In this document: positions 23,115 to 34,530 of the stretch, one piece after another
How the letters are laid out: each line of letters begins with the position of its first letter
How positions within the stretch are numbered: the stretch's first letter is position 1
DNA from: Cylicocyclus nassatus
Taxonomy: Eukaryota; Nematoda; Chromadorea; Rhabditida; Strongylidae
Assembly: GCA_958299035.1 (NCBI GenBank)
Contig: CATQJL010000112.1
Location: 80,742,636-80,806,635, forward strand
Length of the DNA stretch: 64,000 nt
Direction: 5' to 3'
Translations under genes and position numbers: made by a program
Notes under the pieces: generated by a model
Databases searched by the model: none
What the model was told of the DNA's origin: nothing
The model's input: only the letters and a program-made list of their open reading frames with translations

Positions 23115-24253
23115 CTGAAAGCAAATCTCTCGCTTTGGATTTCCATACCTCAAATACATCGAAATCTCACTTGGGGTGTCACTTTGAGAAGCATACTCCA
23201 GACCGAGTTTACAGCCTAGAGTTTACTAGCGGATCTAAAGAAAGTTATAGGACTTAACGATTATTGGCAAAGAGGAACTTTGCTAAGGACTTCAACTTCA
23301 TTGTTCATTAATTTAGATTGGAAAAATGAAAATGGAAGTGAATTTACTTCGAAAATGTACTTGTTTCAAAATAAGTACAATTTTGAAGCTTCAAAGTTTA
23401 TGCACACAACAACTCTTCAGTGACTTCTACCAAAGTTCTCTTAAAAAATCCACTTGGGATGCTAGTGTGATATTTCAAGAGAGAAAGAAATAAGCGAGTT
23501 CTTGTGTGCAATTTTTTCAAAAAGAAACATTTTTCATGTTTTGAAAAATGATTATTCAGAGAAAACAAATTCTTGGCTTGATAGTTGCTTTTATAGCAGC
23601 GTTGACGTTAACTCAAATTATGCAAAGTTTAATCGTTCTTTTCTCGATATTTAACTCATGTTTGAAAATTAATCCTGCATTAAAACGATAATTGCGATAC
23701 CATTAAAAAATATTGTTTCACAAATGTCTTTTCCACAGTTATGGAAGATTTTATTTTTACATCGCATAATGCCTAGGCATAAACCAAATAAACAGAAGGA
23801 CGTAAGAACAAAAGCTCAAAGAGCGCTTAAGCTACTTATTGTCAGATACTACCACTCGAAAGACGTGTTTTGATCCTCACTTAGACATCATCAGTTCTCT
23901 AGTTGTCCCATTGTCGTTTGCTCTGATTGCGAAAGCAAACTAAATAATAACAGAATGGCCTAGTTAAGCGTTACTCTAATATACGGTGCGTGCGGCGTTT
24001 GCTAATGGCCAGCCTGCGGCCCGCACGCCTGCGATTCACACGCTATAAGTGCGTTGGATACAGGCGTAAGTTATGACGCTGTGATGAGGTTGCTGCATCG
24101 CTTGTAGATCTGACTTGACATTTCTTGGCAGTCTGTATTCGCTGAAATATGAAAACTTCCTCGTTTTTACGAAGAATTAACTTTCAATAGCGTCGAGGAA
24201 CGGTGCTGGATATAAGCTTCCGAAATTTCATTTCATTTCTCAATTATTACATA
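22081..24253. other. Gene A 5' intron and flank
   Basis: Apart from the candidate signal exon at 23034-23114 nothing is supported here. No further four-Cys exon lies upstream of L4. Confidence 0.5.
23034..23114 (-). CDS. Gene A candidate signal-peptide exon (81 bases)
   Basis: Acceptor TTTGCTTTCAG, weak donor CGC|GTGTTA, phase 0 at both ends. Reads RVSVGVVSLLLQIAVTSSQN then YYGEQFR, resembling the gene B signal exon (hydrophobic core, then S-x-x-YG). It fits linker L4 in phase. The ATG exon before it is uncertain: ATGGCGCATAAG at about 25323-25334 (minus strand, MAHK as in gene B, near a GTAAGT donor) is tempting, but its donor phase does not fit. An unspliced ATG at about 23159 is the alternative. 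Confidence 0.4.
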
Positions 24254-24941
24254 CAGGGTGTCCCAAAAGTAAGTACACTTTTTTCAATCGTTAATATCTC
24301 TCTTCCTATTGTGTCTTTTTTCCGCCATTTGAGTACTTTTCTGTAGAGGAGGCTTCAACTTAGATATACAGTGTCGAGCAATTTACCAACCTCTCTTCAT
24401 TACTGTAGGATTACTGTAGGAACTTGGACAAGGATTTCAGGCCATTGGAAGCCGTATTCTGCCTCGAAACAAACCCGAACAAGCCAAAATCTCTTATATT
24501 ATGGTAATGGAAGCCGCTGATTTCGAACATGAAGTTTCCATTTTACTGTGATGCTTCTTTCCAACGTTATCCCAGGTAAACCGTAACAACCGAATTCCCG
24601 AATATTTGTCAGAAATGTGATCACACGGTCAAAAAGGCTGAAAACACTCGTAAAAAGTTGTGTAGTGGAATCAGCGTGCGCGAAAACCCTGGTACACGAT
24701 TTTTCAGATTTGTTGAAATAAATTCTGTCAGATGGCATATTTCACAATGGTTCCACATGGTGGAAGTTCTTACCGTGATCCTACAGTAACGAAGAGCGAT
24801 CGGTGGATGATTCAGTCGATACTGTAAATCTAAGTTGAAGCCTCCTCTACAGAATGGTACCTGACTGGCAAAAAAAAAAAGACTCACTGGGAAGAAAGAT
24901 ATTGACGATTGAAAAGTGTGTACTCACTTTTGGGACACCTG
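24254..24941. mobile_element. Tc1/mariner-type palindromic MITE
   Basis: 688 bases, ends CAGGGTGTCCCAAAAGTAAG and the inverted copy, TA on both sides. Two halves inverted around about 24600. A partial, diverged relative is at about 41020-41400. Confidence 0.85.
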
Positions 24942-25543
24942 TAGTATCAATCTATTTAAAACAGCAGTAAAACAAAATTTCAGAACTAAAACTAAATGAA
25001 CACAACGAAATAACAAAACATAACAAAGATGTAGTCAAATAATAGCAGAAGGACCAGTGTTAGTCATAATACTAATGCTAAACTGCAAATAACTCTTCAA
25101 GATAGTCTTGAACTGAATTAACTTTGCAGGAAACAATCCTTTCCTGATGAGCCTGTCCATACTAAAAACAACACGACAAATGAAAAAGTTTCTGCAGACC
25201 TTCAACCTGGACCTGGAAATGATCAACTTGCGCTACTCCCTGCTCCCCCCCCCCCCCCTCGTAGTGGAAATTTTAGTGGAGAAGAATACCTTGAACTCTA
25301 AATCACACTTACCATATGCAATCTTATGCGCCATTATTAGGTCAAACTTGCGTCTTCTATAGGCAAGTGTGGAAAAGTTGAGATTTAATATACTGCGTAT
25401 CTTACCCTCGGTATCAAATCATACTATAATCAATCTTGCGTATAAAGAGTTTGCGTGTGAAAGTACTCTGAAACTTCTTAATGCAATGGCTTTACGCACA
25501 TATGGATCATATATTGCGGTGCCGTGCTCGTACATATGGTTCA
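24942..25543. other. Unassigned DNA
   Basis: No supported gene; a C-tract of about 11 lies near 25247-25257. Confidence 0.4.
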
Positions 25544-25545
25544 TA

Positions 25546-26903
25546 TTAGGTTGGTCCGAAAGTTTCGTCAGTTTTTTTTAATCTATCGGCAAACACGCTA
25601 GAATGAAGATAAATAAACGCTTTGAAATGCATCCAGTGCGGAATTTCTTTTTCTTTCCAGCTGCTAAACTTTCATTGTGTTTCGTTGCGAGAGTGACGAG
25701 ATATTTTCTGGGAAATACGACCACTCGTTTTTACTATGTCTAACTTTCGCTAATTTTCAAAATTTTTGTATGAGAACTTCAGAAGAGCCGTAATAACCAG
25801 CAGATAGGGCAAACCTTTGGCCAACTTACACAATTTTTTTCAGCTGTTTTTTCAGATTTTTGCTAAATAATTTTATTGAAAGTCTTGTGTATTGGAAAAA
25901 TCGCATAACCTGTTATTGCACCAAACACTGCAAAACCTACAGAAAGTTGAGGTTTCAACGCACGATTATTACTACTGCTACCACTACAAAGCAAATGAGC
26001 AATTTTCGCTTCAAATTATGAAGATTTTGAAACATAGCTTACGTCAGTGCGCATATATTTCCTGGAAAATACAGCCACTCGTTTTTACTATGTCCAACTT
26101 TCGCTAGCTTTCAAAATTTTTGTATGAGACCTTCGGAGGAGCCCTAATAACCAGCAGATAGAGTAAACTTTTTGCCAACAGAAGCAATTTTCTGTAGCCC
26201 TACGGCTTGTCTTTCAGATCTACGATTTTTTTTAAAGTGACCAAATGATACATTCAGCCTGTTTTAACCTCGTAGAACATAAAACGTTAAACAGTTCAGT
26301 CACCATTCAATGCAAATCTTTCTCCTCTTTCTAACACTTGTTTTTTTTGCCGAGACAGGCGAAACTTTTGAAGAAAATCGCAGTTTCTCAATTTCAGGAG
26401 TGCGCACTGACGTAAGCTATGTTTCAAAATCTTCATAATTTGAAGCGAAAATTGCTCATTTGCTTTGTAAAGGTAGCAGTAGTAATAATCGTGTGTTGAA
26501 ACCACAACTTTCTGTAGGTTTTGCAGTGTTTGGTGCAATAACAGGTAATGCGATTTTTCCAAAACACAAGACTTTTAATAAAATTATTTAGCAAAAATCC
26601 GAAAAAACAGCTGAAAAAAAAGTTGTGTGAGTTGGTCAAAGGTTTGCCCTATCTGCTGGTTATTACGGCTCCTCTATGTTCTCATAAAAAATTTTGAAAA
26701 TTAGCGAAAGTTGGACATAGTAAAAACGAGTGGTTGTATTCTCCAGGAAATATCTCGTCACTCTCGCAACGAAACACAATGAAAGTTTAGCAGCTGGAAA
26801 GAGAAAGAAATTGCGCACTGGATACATTTCAAAGCGTTTGTTTATCTTCATTCTAGCGTGTTTGCCGAAGGATTAAACTGAAAAAACTTTCGGACCGACC
26901 TAA
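25546..26903. mobile_element. Large palindromic mariner-type MITE
   Basis: 1358 bases, ends TTAGGTTGGTCCGAAAGTTT and the inverted copy TTAGGTCGGTCCGAAAGTTT. Inverted arms of about 650 bases meet near 26230. No transposase. Its internal sequence is shared with 53150-54078, whose ends are different. The flanks both carry CGGTGCCGTGCTC (25517 and 26909). Confidence 0.8.
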
Positions 26904-27682
26904 TTTACGGTGCCGTGCTCTGGATTTGTGAGTTCAAACTCATATGTTCGAACTCGTTGAATTCGTATTTTAATTTTGGAATATGAAGCTTTATGTAGGA
27001 CTTATTCCTAATACTGACTTGCGGACGGAGCGCTGTCAATACCTTGCGGCCGCGCGCTTTCGTCTGGCGGCGCGAGCATGTTCCTTGTGCGGGCCGCGCG
27101 CACTACAAAGCGCTAATACGCGGATACGCGCGCGCCGCATGCACCGAAAATCAGTGTACGGCTGGTTAGAAATGTGTCCGTTTAGTACAAAATGGATCAT
27201 TCTCTCAAAAAAATGTATCGCCGAGTCGTCGATCACACAGACTGGCTAGATTGCGAGCACGCGAGGCGAGGCTGAAATGTCACAGAAGTCCGATCTGTAC
27301 ATACAATGAAATCATTTTGGCACAAGCACCTAGGTGCACCGCGCGTGCTCCACAATCTACGGTCAGTCCGGTGGTCGACGACTTGGTATCTTATCTTATT
27401 TTGAAATGGAGCATAACACCATAAATACAGCAGAATAACCATTAGGAAAATCTCCAATCCACATTTTAAAGCTTCTCTTAGCTAGTTTGAATGAATGCGA
27501 TATTTTTACTCTCAGAGATATTGTTTCGACTACTGTTTGAATTAGTATAAATGCTTAATGTAACCTGCGGTTTTTTACTTGCTCGACTGTCTTCATTATA
27601 TTTCAAGAAAAATTACAATGTTGTGTATAATCACAATTCACCCAATTTATCACACCATTATTATCTTGAAGAACAGTCAGCT
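26904..27682. other. Unassigned DNA with a GC-rich patch
   Basis: A CpG-rich stretch (about 27010-27150) in otherwise AT-rich DNA. No gene supported. Confidence 0.4.
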
Positions 27683-28588
27683 GATAATCGTTTGAGTTTG
27701 CTGAGCTTCGACCAAGATACCAGCCACACTTTATTCACGGCCAACGTTTCGGCGGGATCGCCTTCGTATCGGATAAGATAAGCGCGGCAGTGCGGCGATG
27801 CGTACATCTCGCGGGTTTGCAAGACGATGTCAGGGTGGTCGATATACCACCCTCGAACCTAAAGCGTCAATTGGTCCGAAATCGATCTTACGATCGTACC
27901 TGCCTAACCCCAGCTTGTGTCGTTTGCCCATTTGGCAAAGAGGGTGATTGCATGATCTCCGGGGTTATTTATCTCATCACATGTTTATCGTGTGGTGATA
28001 CGTATATCGGAGAAACAGGACGACCTCTTTGCTGCCGTGTTAAAGAACATCTGGATGGGTTAAATAAACTGAAAGCAGCTACGCCGTTAGGCAGCCATCG
28101 CATTTCGTGCCATGAAAATGCTGAGATCAGTATTGGAGTGACTATATTGGCGTACGAGCCCGACCTCCTAGCGCGCAAAACTTTGGAAGCGTTCTGGATC
28201 AACGCCAAGAATCCAAAGATGAACCGGAAGGAAGAATGCATAGCCATCACCAATGAACTGGCGCCATATCAATACCTCTGTGGGTTTTGATATGAGGTCA
28301 GGTCACCCGAGCGCTATAAATAGGGAAGGAGGTATAGTGTGAGTATATGGTGGTCTAACACATCATCACACGTTATCGAAGGTGAGTCTTGGTTACCCGT
28401 TCTCCCTTTGCCTTTGCCTCTCTCCAATTTGACTTTCGTCTTGAGCTGAGATCTTGGCGTCTAGGAGAATGTTTCACTTATGTTTTCGACTTTCTAGGCT
28501 CTGACGAAGGCGATCCCGCCGAAACGTTGGCCGTGAATAAAGTGTGGCTGGTATCTTGGTCGAAGCTCAGCAAACTCAAACGATTATC
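27683..28588 (+). mobile_element. Truncated Penelope-like element between perfect inverted repeats
   Basis: Arms 27683-27764 and 28507-28588 are inverted copies, 82 of 82 bases identical and extending three more. Between them lies a GIY-YIG ORF but no reverse transcriptase, so the copy is 5'-truncated. Penelope-like elements often carry such terminal repeats in rearranged orientation. The perfect match implies recent insertion. Confidence 0.75.
27790..28290 (+). pseudogene. GIY-YIG endonuclease domain of a Penelope-like element
   Basis: About 166 residues. A CxxC motif (CLTPACVVC) precedes GVIYLITCLSCGDTYIGETG, the GIY-YIG signature with the extra cysteines of Penelope endonucleases, then R-x-x-EH (CCRVKEHL) with the catalytic Arg, and a later Glu in KTLEAFWI. 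It would nick DNA for target-primed reverse transcription. The reverse transcriptase that should precede it is absent, so this is a remnant. Confidence 0.75.
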
Positions 28589-29274
28589 AACTTTGATGCC
28601 AAGATTAATAAACAACCGAAGTTGGACAATATTAAAAGATGTACCAGCGAACAGTCAGCTGTTAATGCAATCAGATATGCATTCAAAGATTGGGAGAATA
28701 GATATAAAGAGATTCATAGCCTTTTCACCAGACTCAATAATCGTAAGAGGCTACGTTGCCTCATTTAAAAAGCTTCACCTTCTTCGTCATGCTACATAAA
28801 GTTAAGTATTAGATGCGGAATGGATCAGGATCCGGCATGAGAGAAACAATCTAACTTTGCGTAAGAAATTCTCGTTTGATACTGCAGGGTATCCAGCTCC
28901 ACTACCGGACATCAAATAATTCATAGGATAAGAAAATTTTAAGTCAAGATACATGCTACAAAAATAAACAGTAGAGATACCATGCTAAATGAATGCAGTT
29001 TGTTTGCGTTTAGCATGATTTTTTCCGTAAAACTAAAATTTTTGTTTTTCTAGGTATTGGACCTTGCACGATATATCTTTTTCCCCCCACAGCAAAATAC
29101 ATCTTAAATTTACCTCTTGTCTCGGTCACTTTCCTACAATATTGGGTTGTTTTCATATTTCTTATTGAACTACTATGTTTGGAAGAATAAACCGTTTTTG
29201 ATAGACATTGCTCATCTTTAAAAAGTCCTTTTTACTTGTTTTTTTATAGACACATTTTCCTTTTTCTAAAGCTA
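28589..29274. other. Unassigned DNA
   Basis: No supported feature. Confidence 0.4.
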
Positions 29275-29880
29275 TTAGGTCATTCAGAAAGTAAATTCGC
29301 TTCTTTCAAGCGGACGCCACATGTGACGGAACAAAGATTTCTAAAAGATCTTGGTAGCATTCGATGTGGAATTCATCCTCTTTCTAAATTTTACAGAATT
29401 ATTGCAGCATAGTCAATGAGCTTTGCAAAATCACGAAACTCAAGTTTCACAATTTTTCTAAATTCTTACATCAACCCTCCGAAGGAGTCTAAATAACGAT
29501 TCGATAGAGCAAACCCGGGACATGGCGCAACTTTTTTCTCGTTTTTACATCTTGCCATAATTTCCCAAAAGAATTATTATCAAAACCATCGAATTTTGAC
29601 AGGCCTACGTCAGCCACATTCGCATCGAACACCTAAATCTACGGGATTTGAAACTACGAAGATGGTATTATGTTTTAACAGTTCTTTTACAAAGCGAGTG
29701 CGAGTTTACGGAATCGAAATATTCAATTTCGATTTTTCCGGGTACAGCCCGGAACGCGTTCAAAAATATGAATTATGATGATTTTATCCGCAAAAACTCA
29801 CGAATAGGGAACAAAAAGCATCCCTTAGAAAGAGGAGAACAAGCTGCATCGAATGACACTCGAGCTGTAGCTCAATTCAA
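29275..29880. mobile_element. Degenerate mariner-type MITE
   Basis: Starts TTAGGTCATTCAGAAAGTAA and resembles the element at 39480-40456 through to AGAAAGAGGAGAA near 29830. The right end was not found. Confidence 0.55.
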
Positions 29881-30147
29881 AAATCTTCCAGCAGCGGAAA
29901 CCGCGGTGGGTCCCGAAACGAACGGTTCTAGAAGTCCCTTTAGATTACTGATTTACTAGCCTCTAGTATATTATTATATAAGCCTAGAACGTATAATACT
30001 AGAGAAACGAAACCGAACATTCCCCAACTGTCAGTGGCATGAAGAACCAATCTGAAAAATGCATTTTCTGCTAACTTGGAAGAAGCTTGTGCCTGTACAA
30101 CTCTCGTTTCCAGCAAGTTATAGTCTTTAAAAAGAAGAAGTTTCTAA

Positions 30148-31499
30148 GGCCCGTATGCACGTACGTCCCCGCTGGGGAGGGGAGGGGAGCTGGATCCCCA
30201 GGGGAACGATCCCCTCCGCCGAACCCCGCCATGACAGAGGGGAGGGGAGCGATCCCCTCCCCTGCACCTAAGCGGGGATGATGTGAATGATTTCAGAGGT
30301 ATTGATCGAGCGAACCCCATTGCAAACGAGGGTTCGATTGGGGGAGGGGATCCCTTCCCTTCCCCCACTCGAACCCCGTATGCGCGAATTCAACTCAATA
30401 ACGCGGAGGAGGGGATCGACATCCCCTGCAACGAAGTAGGGGTTCGATGGTGTAGATCATGCCAGAGACGCGGATATTCTGGTTCTGCTCAGTCATTACC
30501 AAGCATTTCGTTTATTTTGATGGAGGATTTTCTTTGAAAGCCGGGTTCTTCTCTCAGCGACCTGTGGCTTGCAATTTGTCTTTCTTTTCTATATTCACCT
30601 CTTGAGAAGAAATCCGAGCAACAATAGCTGCCAATTTCGATTATTTGTAGGAGTTCTTGATCATTCAGGAAATTTGCGCATTTTTCATATAACATAATAG
30701 TTTTAACTATATAGGCTGAATATACACACTGTAACTTTCATATTTTATGACATGTTGCCATTATCTTGTTTTTTAACATAAGCTGCCTCGAAAAAATCTA
30801 GAAAGTAGCATATTTGCCTATTTCTGAGTAGAAATCCCCTGGGGAGTGATCCCCTCCCCAGCGTTCCCCTTGTGCATAGCAGGGATGGCTGCTGGGGATC
30901 ATTCCCCTGGGATAAACGACGATATGCAGCTGATAGTTACAGCGTTTATGGAGAGCTGGCACAATTTGCAGCTTCTGTTATGTGTTAGAATACTGCTTTG
31001 AGCGTCCGCGCGGCACCCCCCCCCTTTTCGGCAGCATAACGTCTTCTACCCATTCCATTGCAGAGACACATCAACTTCTATAGTTCAACATTTTGACTCT
31101 GAAATGGAGCAGTATGAACGAAAGTGGGCAGCATCCAAGAAAGCAGGAACATAATGGGAGTAGAAAAAATCATTTTTAGCGCCCCGAGCGCAGTCACGGC
31201 ATACGCACATTCCGCAACCCTAAATCAATTGAAGTGAGGAGATGAAGATGAGTTGCAGTCAAAATATGAAATAAGAAAGAGTTTTTCATAGAAAATTTGA
31301 AAGCAAGGTGATTTCCCCGCTTGATTCCCCTCTTGTGCATAAGAGGGTTCACTTCCCCTCCCCACAGGGGATCCCTTGTACGATATTGTCTTTGTGCATA
31401 CGGGGATTCGCGCGGGGAGGGGAGGGGATCCCCAGCGGGGATCATTTCAATGGTTAAGCGCACATCCCCTCCCCGCGGGGATGTACGTGCATACGGGCC
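30148..31499. mobile_element. PIF/Harbinger-type palindromic MITE, large form
   Basis: 1352 bases with ends GGCCCGTATGCACGTACGTC and the inverted copy, flanked by TAA on both sides (30145-30147, 31500-31502). The interior is loaded with GGGGATCCCC-like blocks. Same family as 17143-17878. Confidence 0.85.
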
Positions 31500-31502
31500 T
31501 AA

Positions 31503-32192
31503 AAGGGAACGTGTGACGGTTCTCGCCTGGAAAACTTTTCTGTTTGTGGCTGCAGGTACGAAGTTTGAAATATACCGCCAATCTTTTAGAGATTATAACA
31601 CAACTCAATATTTTCTTAAAAACTATTTTTCGAAAGAGCTATGGTAATCCAAAGGTTGACTACATTAACGAGTAGCACTTTTGAAGCAATTCAATAGTAT
31701 TAGGTTGGAATCTAAGTTTTGTAGGTTTTTCCGTAAGTTCTCTCTTTCAATTGCAGTAGTCATCTCTTTTTGAATAAGACGACAAGTGTGAAAGTAACTG
31801 TAAAAGTTCAAGAAGTGCTTGAAAGAAGCAAGTGATTTATATAAAGTCCAGCTTTTGTTAAGGGCTTTGAATATTCTGTTTTTTTTTTCAAATTAACATG
31901 ACTCAAAGCCGTCTTGATAAAAGATGGTATGCTGACAGACGCACAATACAGCTGAACTTCGTGAGATTTGCCAGCAAAGAAAGCAAACTACGGTAATTTC
32001 TATAGTGAGTTTATAAATACGTCCAGCACTGTATGTAGCCTCATGACTCGTTCTGCGTATAGGTTGAATTTTAAGAATCGGATAATGGACATAGCCATTT
32101 CGGAACTTTGCATTTGTGAACGCAAACAGTTCCAACAAAGGGAACTCTAAATTCCTCACTTTAAATCGTTGCAACATTGAGCATTGATAATA
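31503..32192. other. Unassigned DNA
   Basis: No supported gene. Confidence 0.4.
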
Positions 32193-32194
32193 TA

Positions 32195-32372
32195 CAATAC
32201 CGCTCACAGAATGTGCAAAATTTCCGTAAATGTCGCAGAATTCCGAGAATTCCGCGAAGGTTCGCGAAATTCTGGGAATTTTGCGACATTCCCGGAATTT
32301 CGCGAACCTTCGCGGAATTCTCGGAATTCTGCGACATTTACGGAAATTTTGCACATTCTGTGAGCGGTATTG
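32195..32372. mobile_element. Near-perfect 178-base hairpin MITE
   Basis: Ends CAATACCGCTCACAGAATGT and the inverted copy, with TA on each side. The arms match almost base for base to a short centre near 32284. Its RNA would fold into one long hairpin. Confidence 0.85.
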
Positions 32373-32513
32373 TACTGTCTGATGCAGAGGTTCTCTCAAA
32401 GCATCAACTCATTCCTTTAATTGTCACACTCAAGCAACTAAAAGCAGGCGTTCTGTCTGTTATTTCGCGTTCTAACTAAGAGAAGACGAGAAGCTTTGAG
32501 ATTACTATGTAAC

Positions 32514-33195
32514 TACGGGCCGCATGCAACGTCCCCTTCCGAGGAGGGGATCGCAGCGTAAATAAATGTTTCATATGCTGAAGCTTCAGATATCTGGATT
32601 CCACGCTGTCTACCTAAACGTAAGTATTCCTACTATCCTTAACTATGGAACTACTTGACAGGAACGAGACGTACAAGTCGCATATCTGAGCTTTTGTAGC
32701 TTTTGTTTAATCCCCTAGTAATCCACGGCGGCGACTTTCTTTTATTCAAATTCATTTTTCTTTGTTCAGAGATGTTAATCAAATTTACTGATTATCAATC
32801 CGAACACTGCTAAGCTGCTGCATCAATAAAATTCAAGATGAATCAAAAGTTGAAAGTTGGGTTTCGAAAATTTATTTCAGAAAATTCAACAACTCATTTG
32901 TTTTTTGTCAGCAACATGCTTAGCGCTGTTGGTTGAGATATTCCGTACAGTTTTGGAATGTTTTCGTTGACTTCGAGTGAAGAAAAATGACTCGGCCGCA
33001 ATGATCAGGGGAATACAAAAAGCTAAAAAATGTGGCTTGTACAGCTTCTCATTCCTATTAATAGGTTCATAGTGAAGGGTAGTAGTAATACTCATTGATA
33101 AGTAAACAGTGTGAAATCCAGATATTTGGAACTTCAGAATGTGAAGCTTTTTTCTAAGCTGCAATCCCCTTTCTGATGGGGATGTTAATGTATAC
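32514..33195. mobile_element. Diverged Harbinger-related palindromic element
   Basis: Starts GGGCCGCATGCAACGTCCCC and shows inverted matching sequence (AAGCTTCAGATATCTGGATT against its complement near 33113-33150), ending in a shortened GGGGATGTTAATG end. A half copy is at about 57760-57960. Confidence 0.55.
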
Positions 33196-34200
33196 TTAAT
33201 GTAGAACAGGTTTATATACATTGTTATGAAAAACTAGTGTCCGGAAGTTTTGGTGCTCAAATTGGCTTAGAAAAAGTTGAACTCGCTTATTCACATGAGT
33301 TTCCCATATGATCTCATAATTTGGTCTCTTTTACCATAGCGCTATAAGCACCAAGTTTGAAGCTACCATTGCATGTGCATTGCAAACAAGTAATTTTCTC
33401 GATTCCGATAAAAAAAATTTTCAGGAAAGAACTTATCGCATCTTTCTTTACAATGATTTTTCCGAATTTATTGTGAGGTTTTTCGATCAACAGTTTTTGT
33501 CTATATACCAAATTTGTTAGCATAATTTCACGTGTGCGTTGTAAACGAATCCTCGTTTCTGCTGGTGCACAAAAGCTCAATTTTTAACAATCGCTATGGC
33601 GTTTCCAGCAAGATCGTGTGTGAGCGCGGCAGTAGTGTAGCAATTTTTCGCCATTAAGTTTTACATGTCTTGGAGATACGTTGTGCATATGAATGTGTGA
33701 TTGGGATTCCCCCTTTGTTTCCTCCCACAAACCGATTTCTAGCTTTAAATTTATCGTCCTTTTGCCGAGAGCTGTTTAGCTTTACTGTTCTTCTATTTCG
33801 TCTGGTTATTTACTATACAGCAAATAAACTTGAGGCAATGGGCCTGTAAACTTAGAAGGCAAAGGACTCTTGACGGTGCATGTAGAAATTTCGCAAATAA
33901 ACGCTTGTTGGGGTTCTGTACATTGCTGTCAAATATCGCTATTACAGATGTTCTGTACAAAAGTGAGTCTGATCATTAGCCAGTTGGCTTGATTTGATGT
34001 ATGAAGAGCATGTACAACATGCATCACACGTATATTATGAGTGATTTCATCTCACCAACAACATTTTACGCCACTTCTAGGAGTGATGCACATGCTTTCT
34101 AATTGTACGTACACAATTTTTTTCGAATTTTATGCAGATTCTACCGTGTAAGGGAAAATCTGAACGCTTAACCAATCACAATGATGATAGCACTGTCCAA
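33196..34200. other. Unassigned DNA downstream of gene B
   Basis: No supported gene. No obvious AATAAA on the minus strand close to the gene B stop. Confidence 0.4.
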
Positions 34201-34201
34201 T

Positions 34202-34530
34202 CTTCCTCAGTGACAAGGTCTATGAGACGGTCCACATCCTCCACAGTGACAAGGTCTATGAGACGGTCCACGTCCTCCACAGTGACAAGGTCTATGAGAT
34301 GGTCCACATCCTCCACAGTGACAAGGTCTATGAGACGGTCCACATCCTCCACAATGACAAGGTCTATGAGACGGTCCACATCCTCCACAGTGACAAGGTC
34401 TATGAGACGGTCCACATCCTCCACAGTGACAAGGTCTATGAGACGGTCCACATCCTCCACAGTGACATGGTCTATGAGACGGTCCACATCCTCCACAGTG
34501 ACAAGGTCTATGAGACGCTCCACATCCACA
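34202..34530 (-). repeat. Coding minisatellite, 36-base unit
   Basis: Nine tandem copies of a 36-base unit encoding CGGCGPSHRPCH in the gene B tail. In the last unit a TGT Cys codon reads TGA and provides the stop, so the translated array ends inside a repeat copy. Confidence 0.95.

Noticed and set aside
27233..27457. Hydrophobic open frame on the minus strand as a first exon for gene A
   Set aside because: No acceptable splice donor in a fitting phase, and a better signal exon candidate lies at 23034-23114.
31893..32479. Overlapping 168- and 100-residue frames with similar repeats (RRIPRIPRRF)
   Set aside because: Both are translations of the two arms of the hairpin MITE at 32195-32372.
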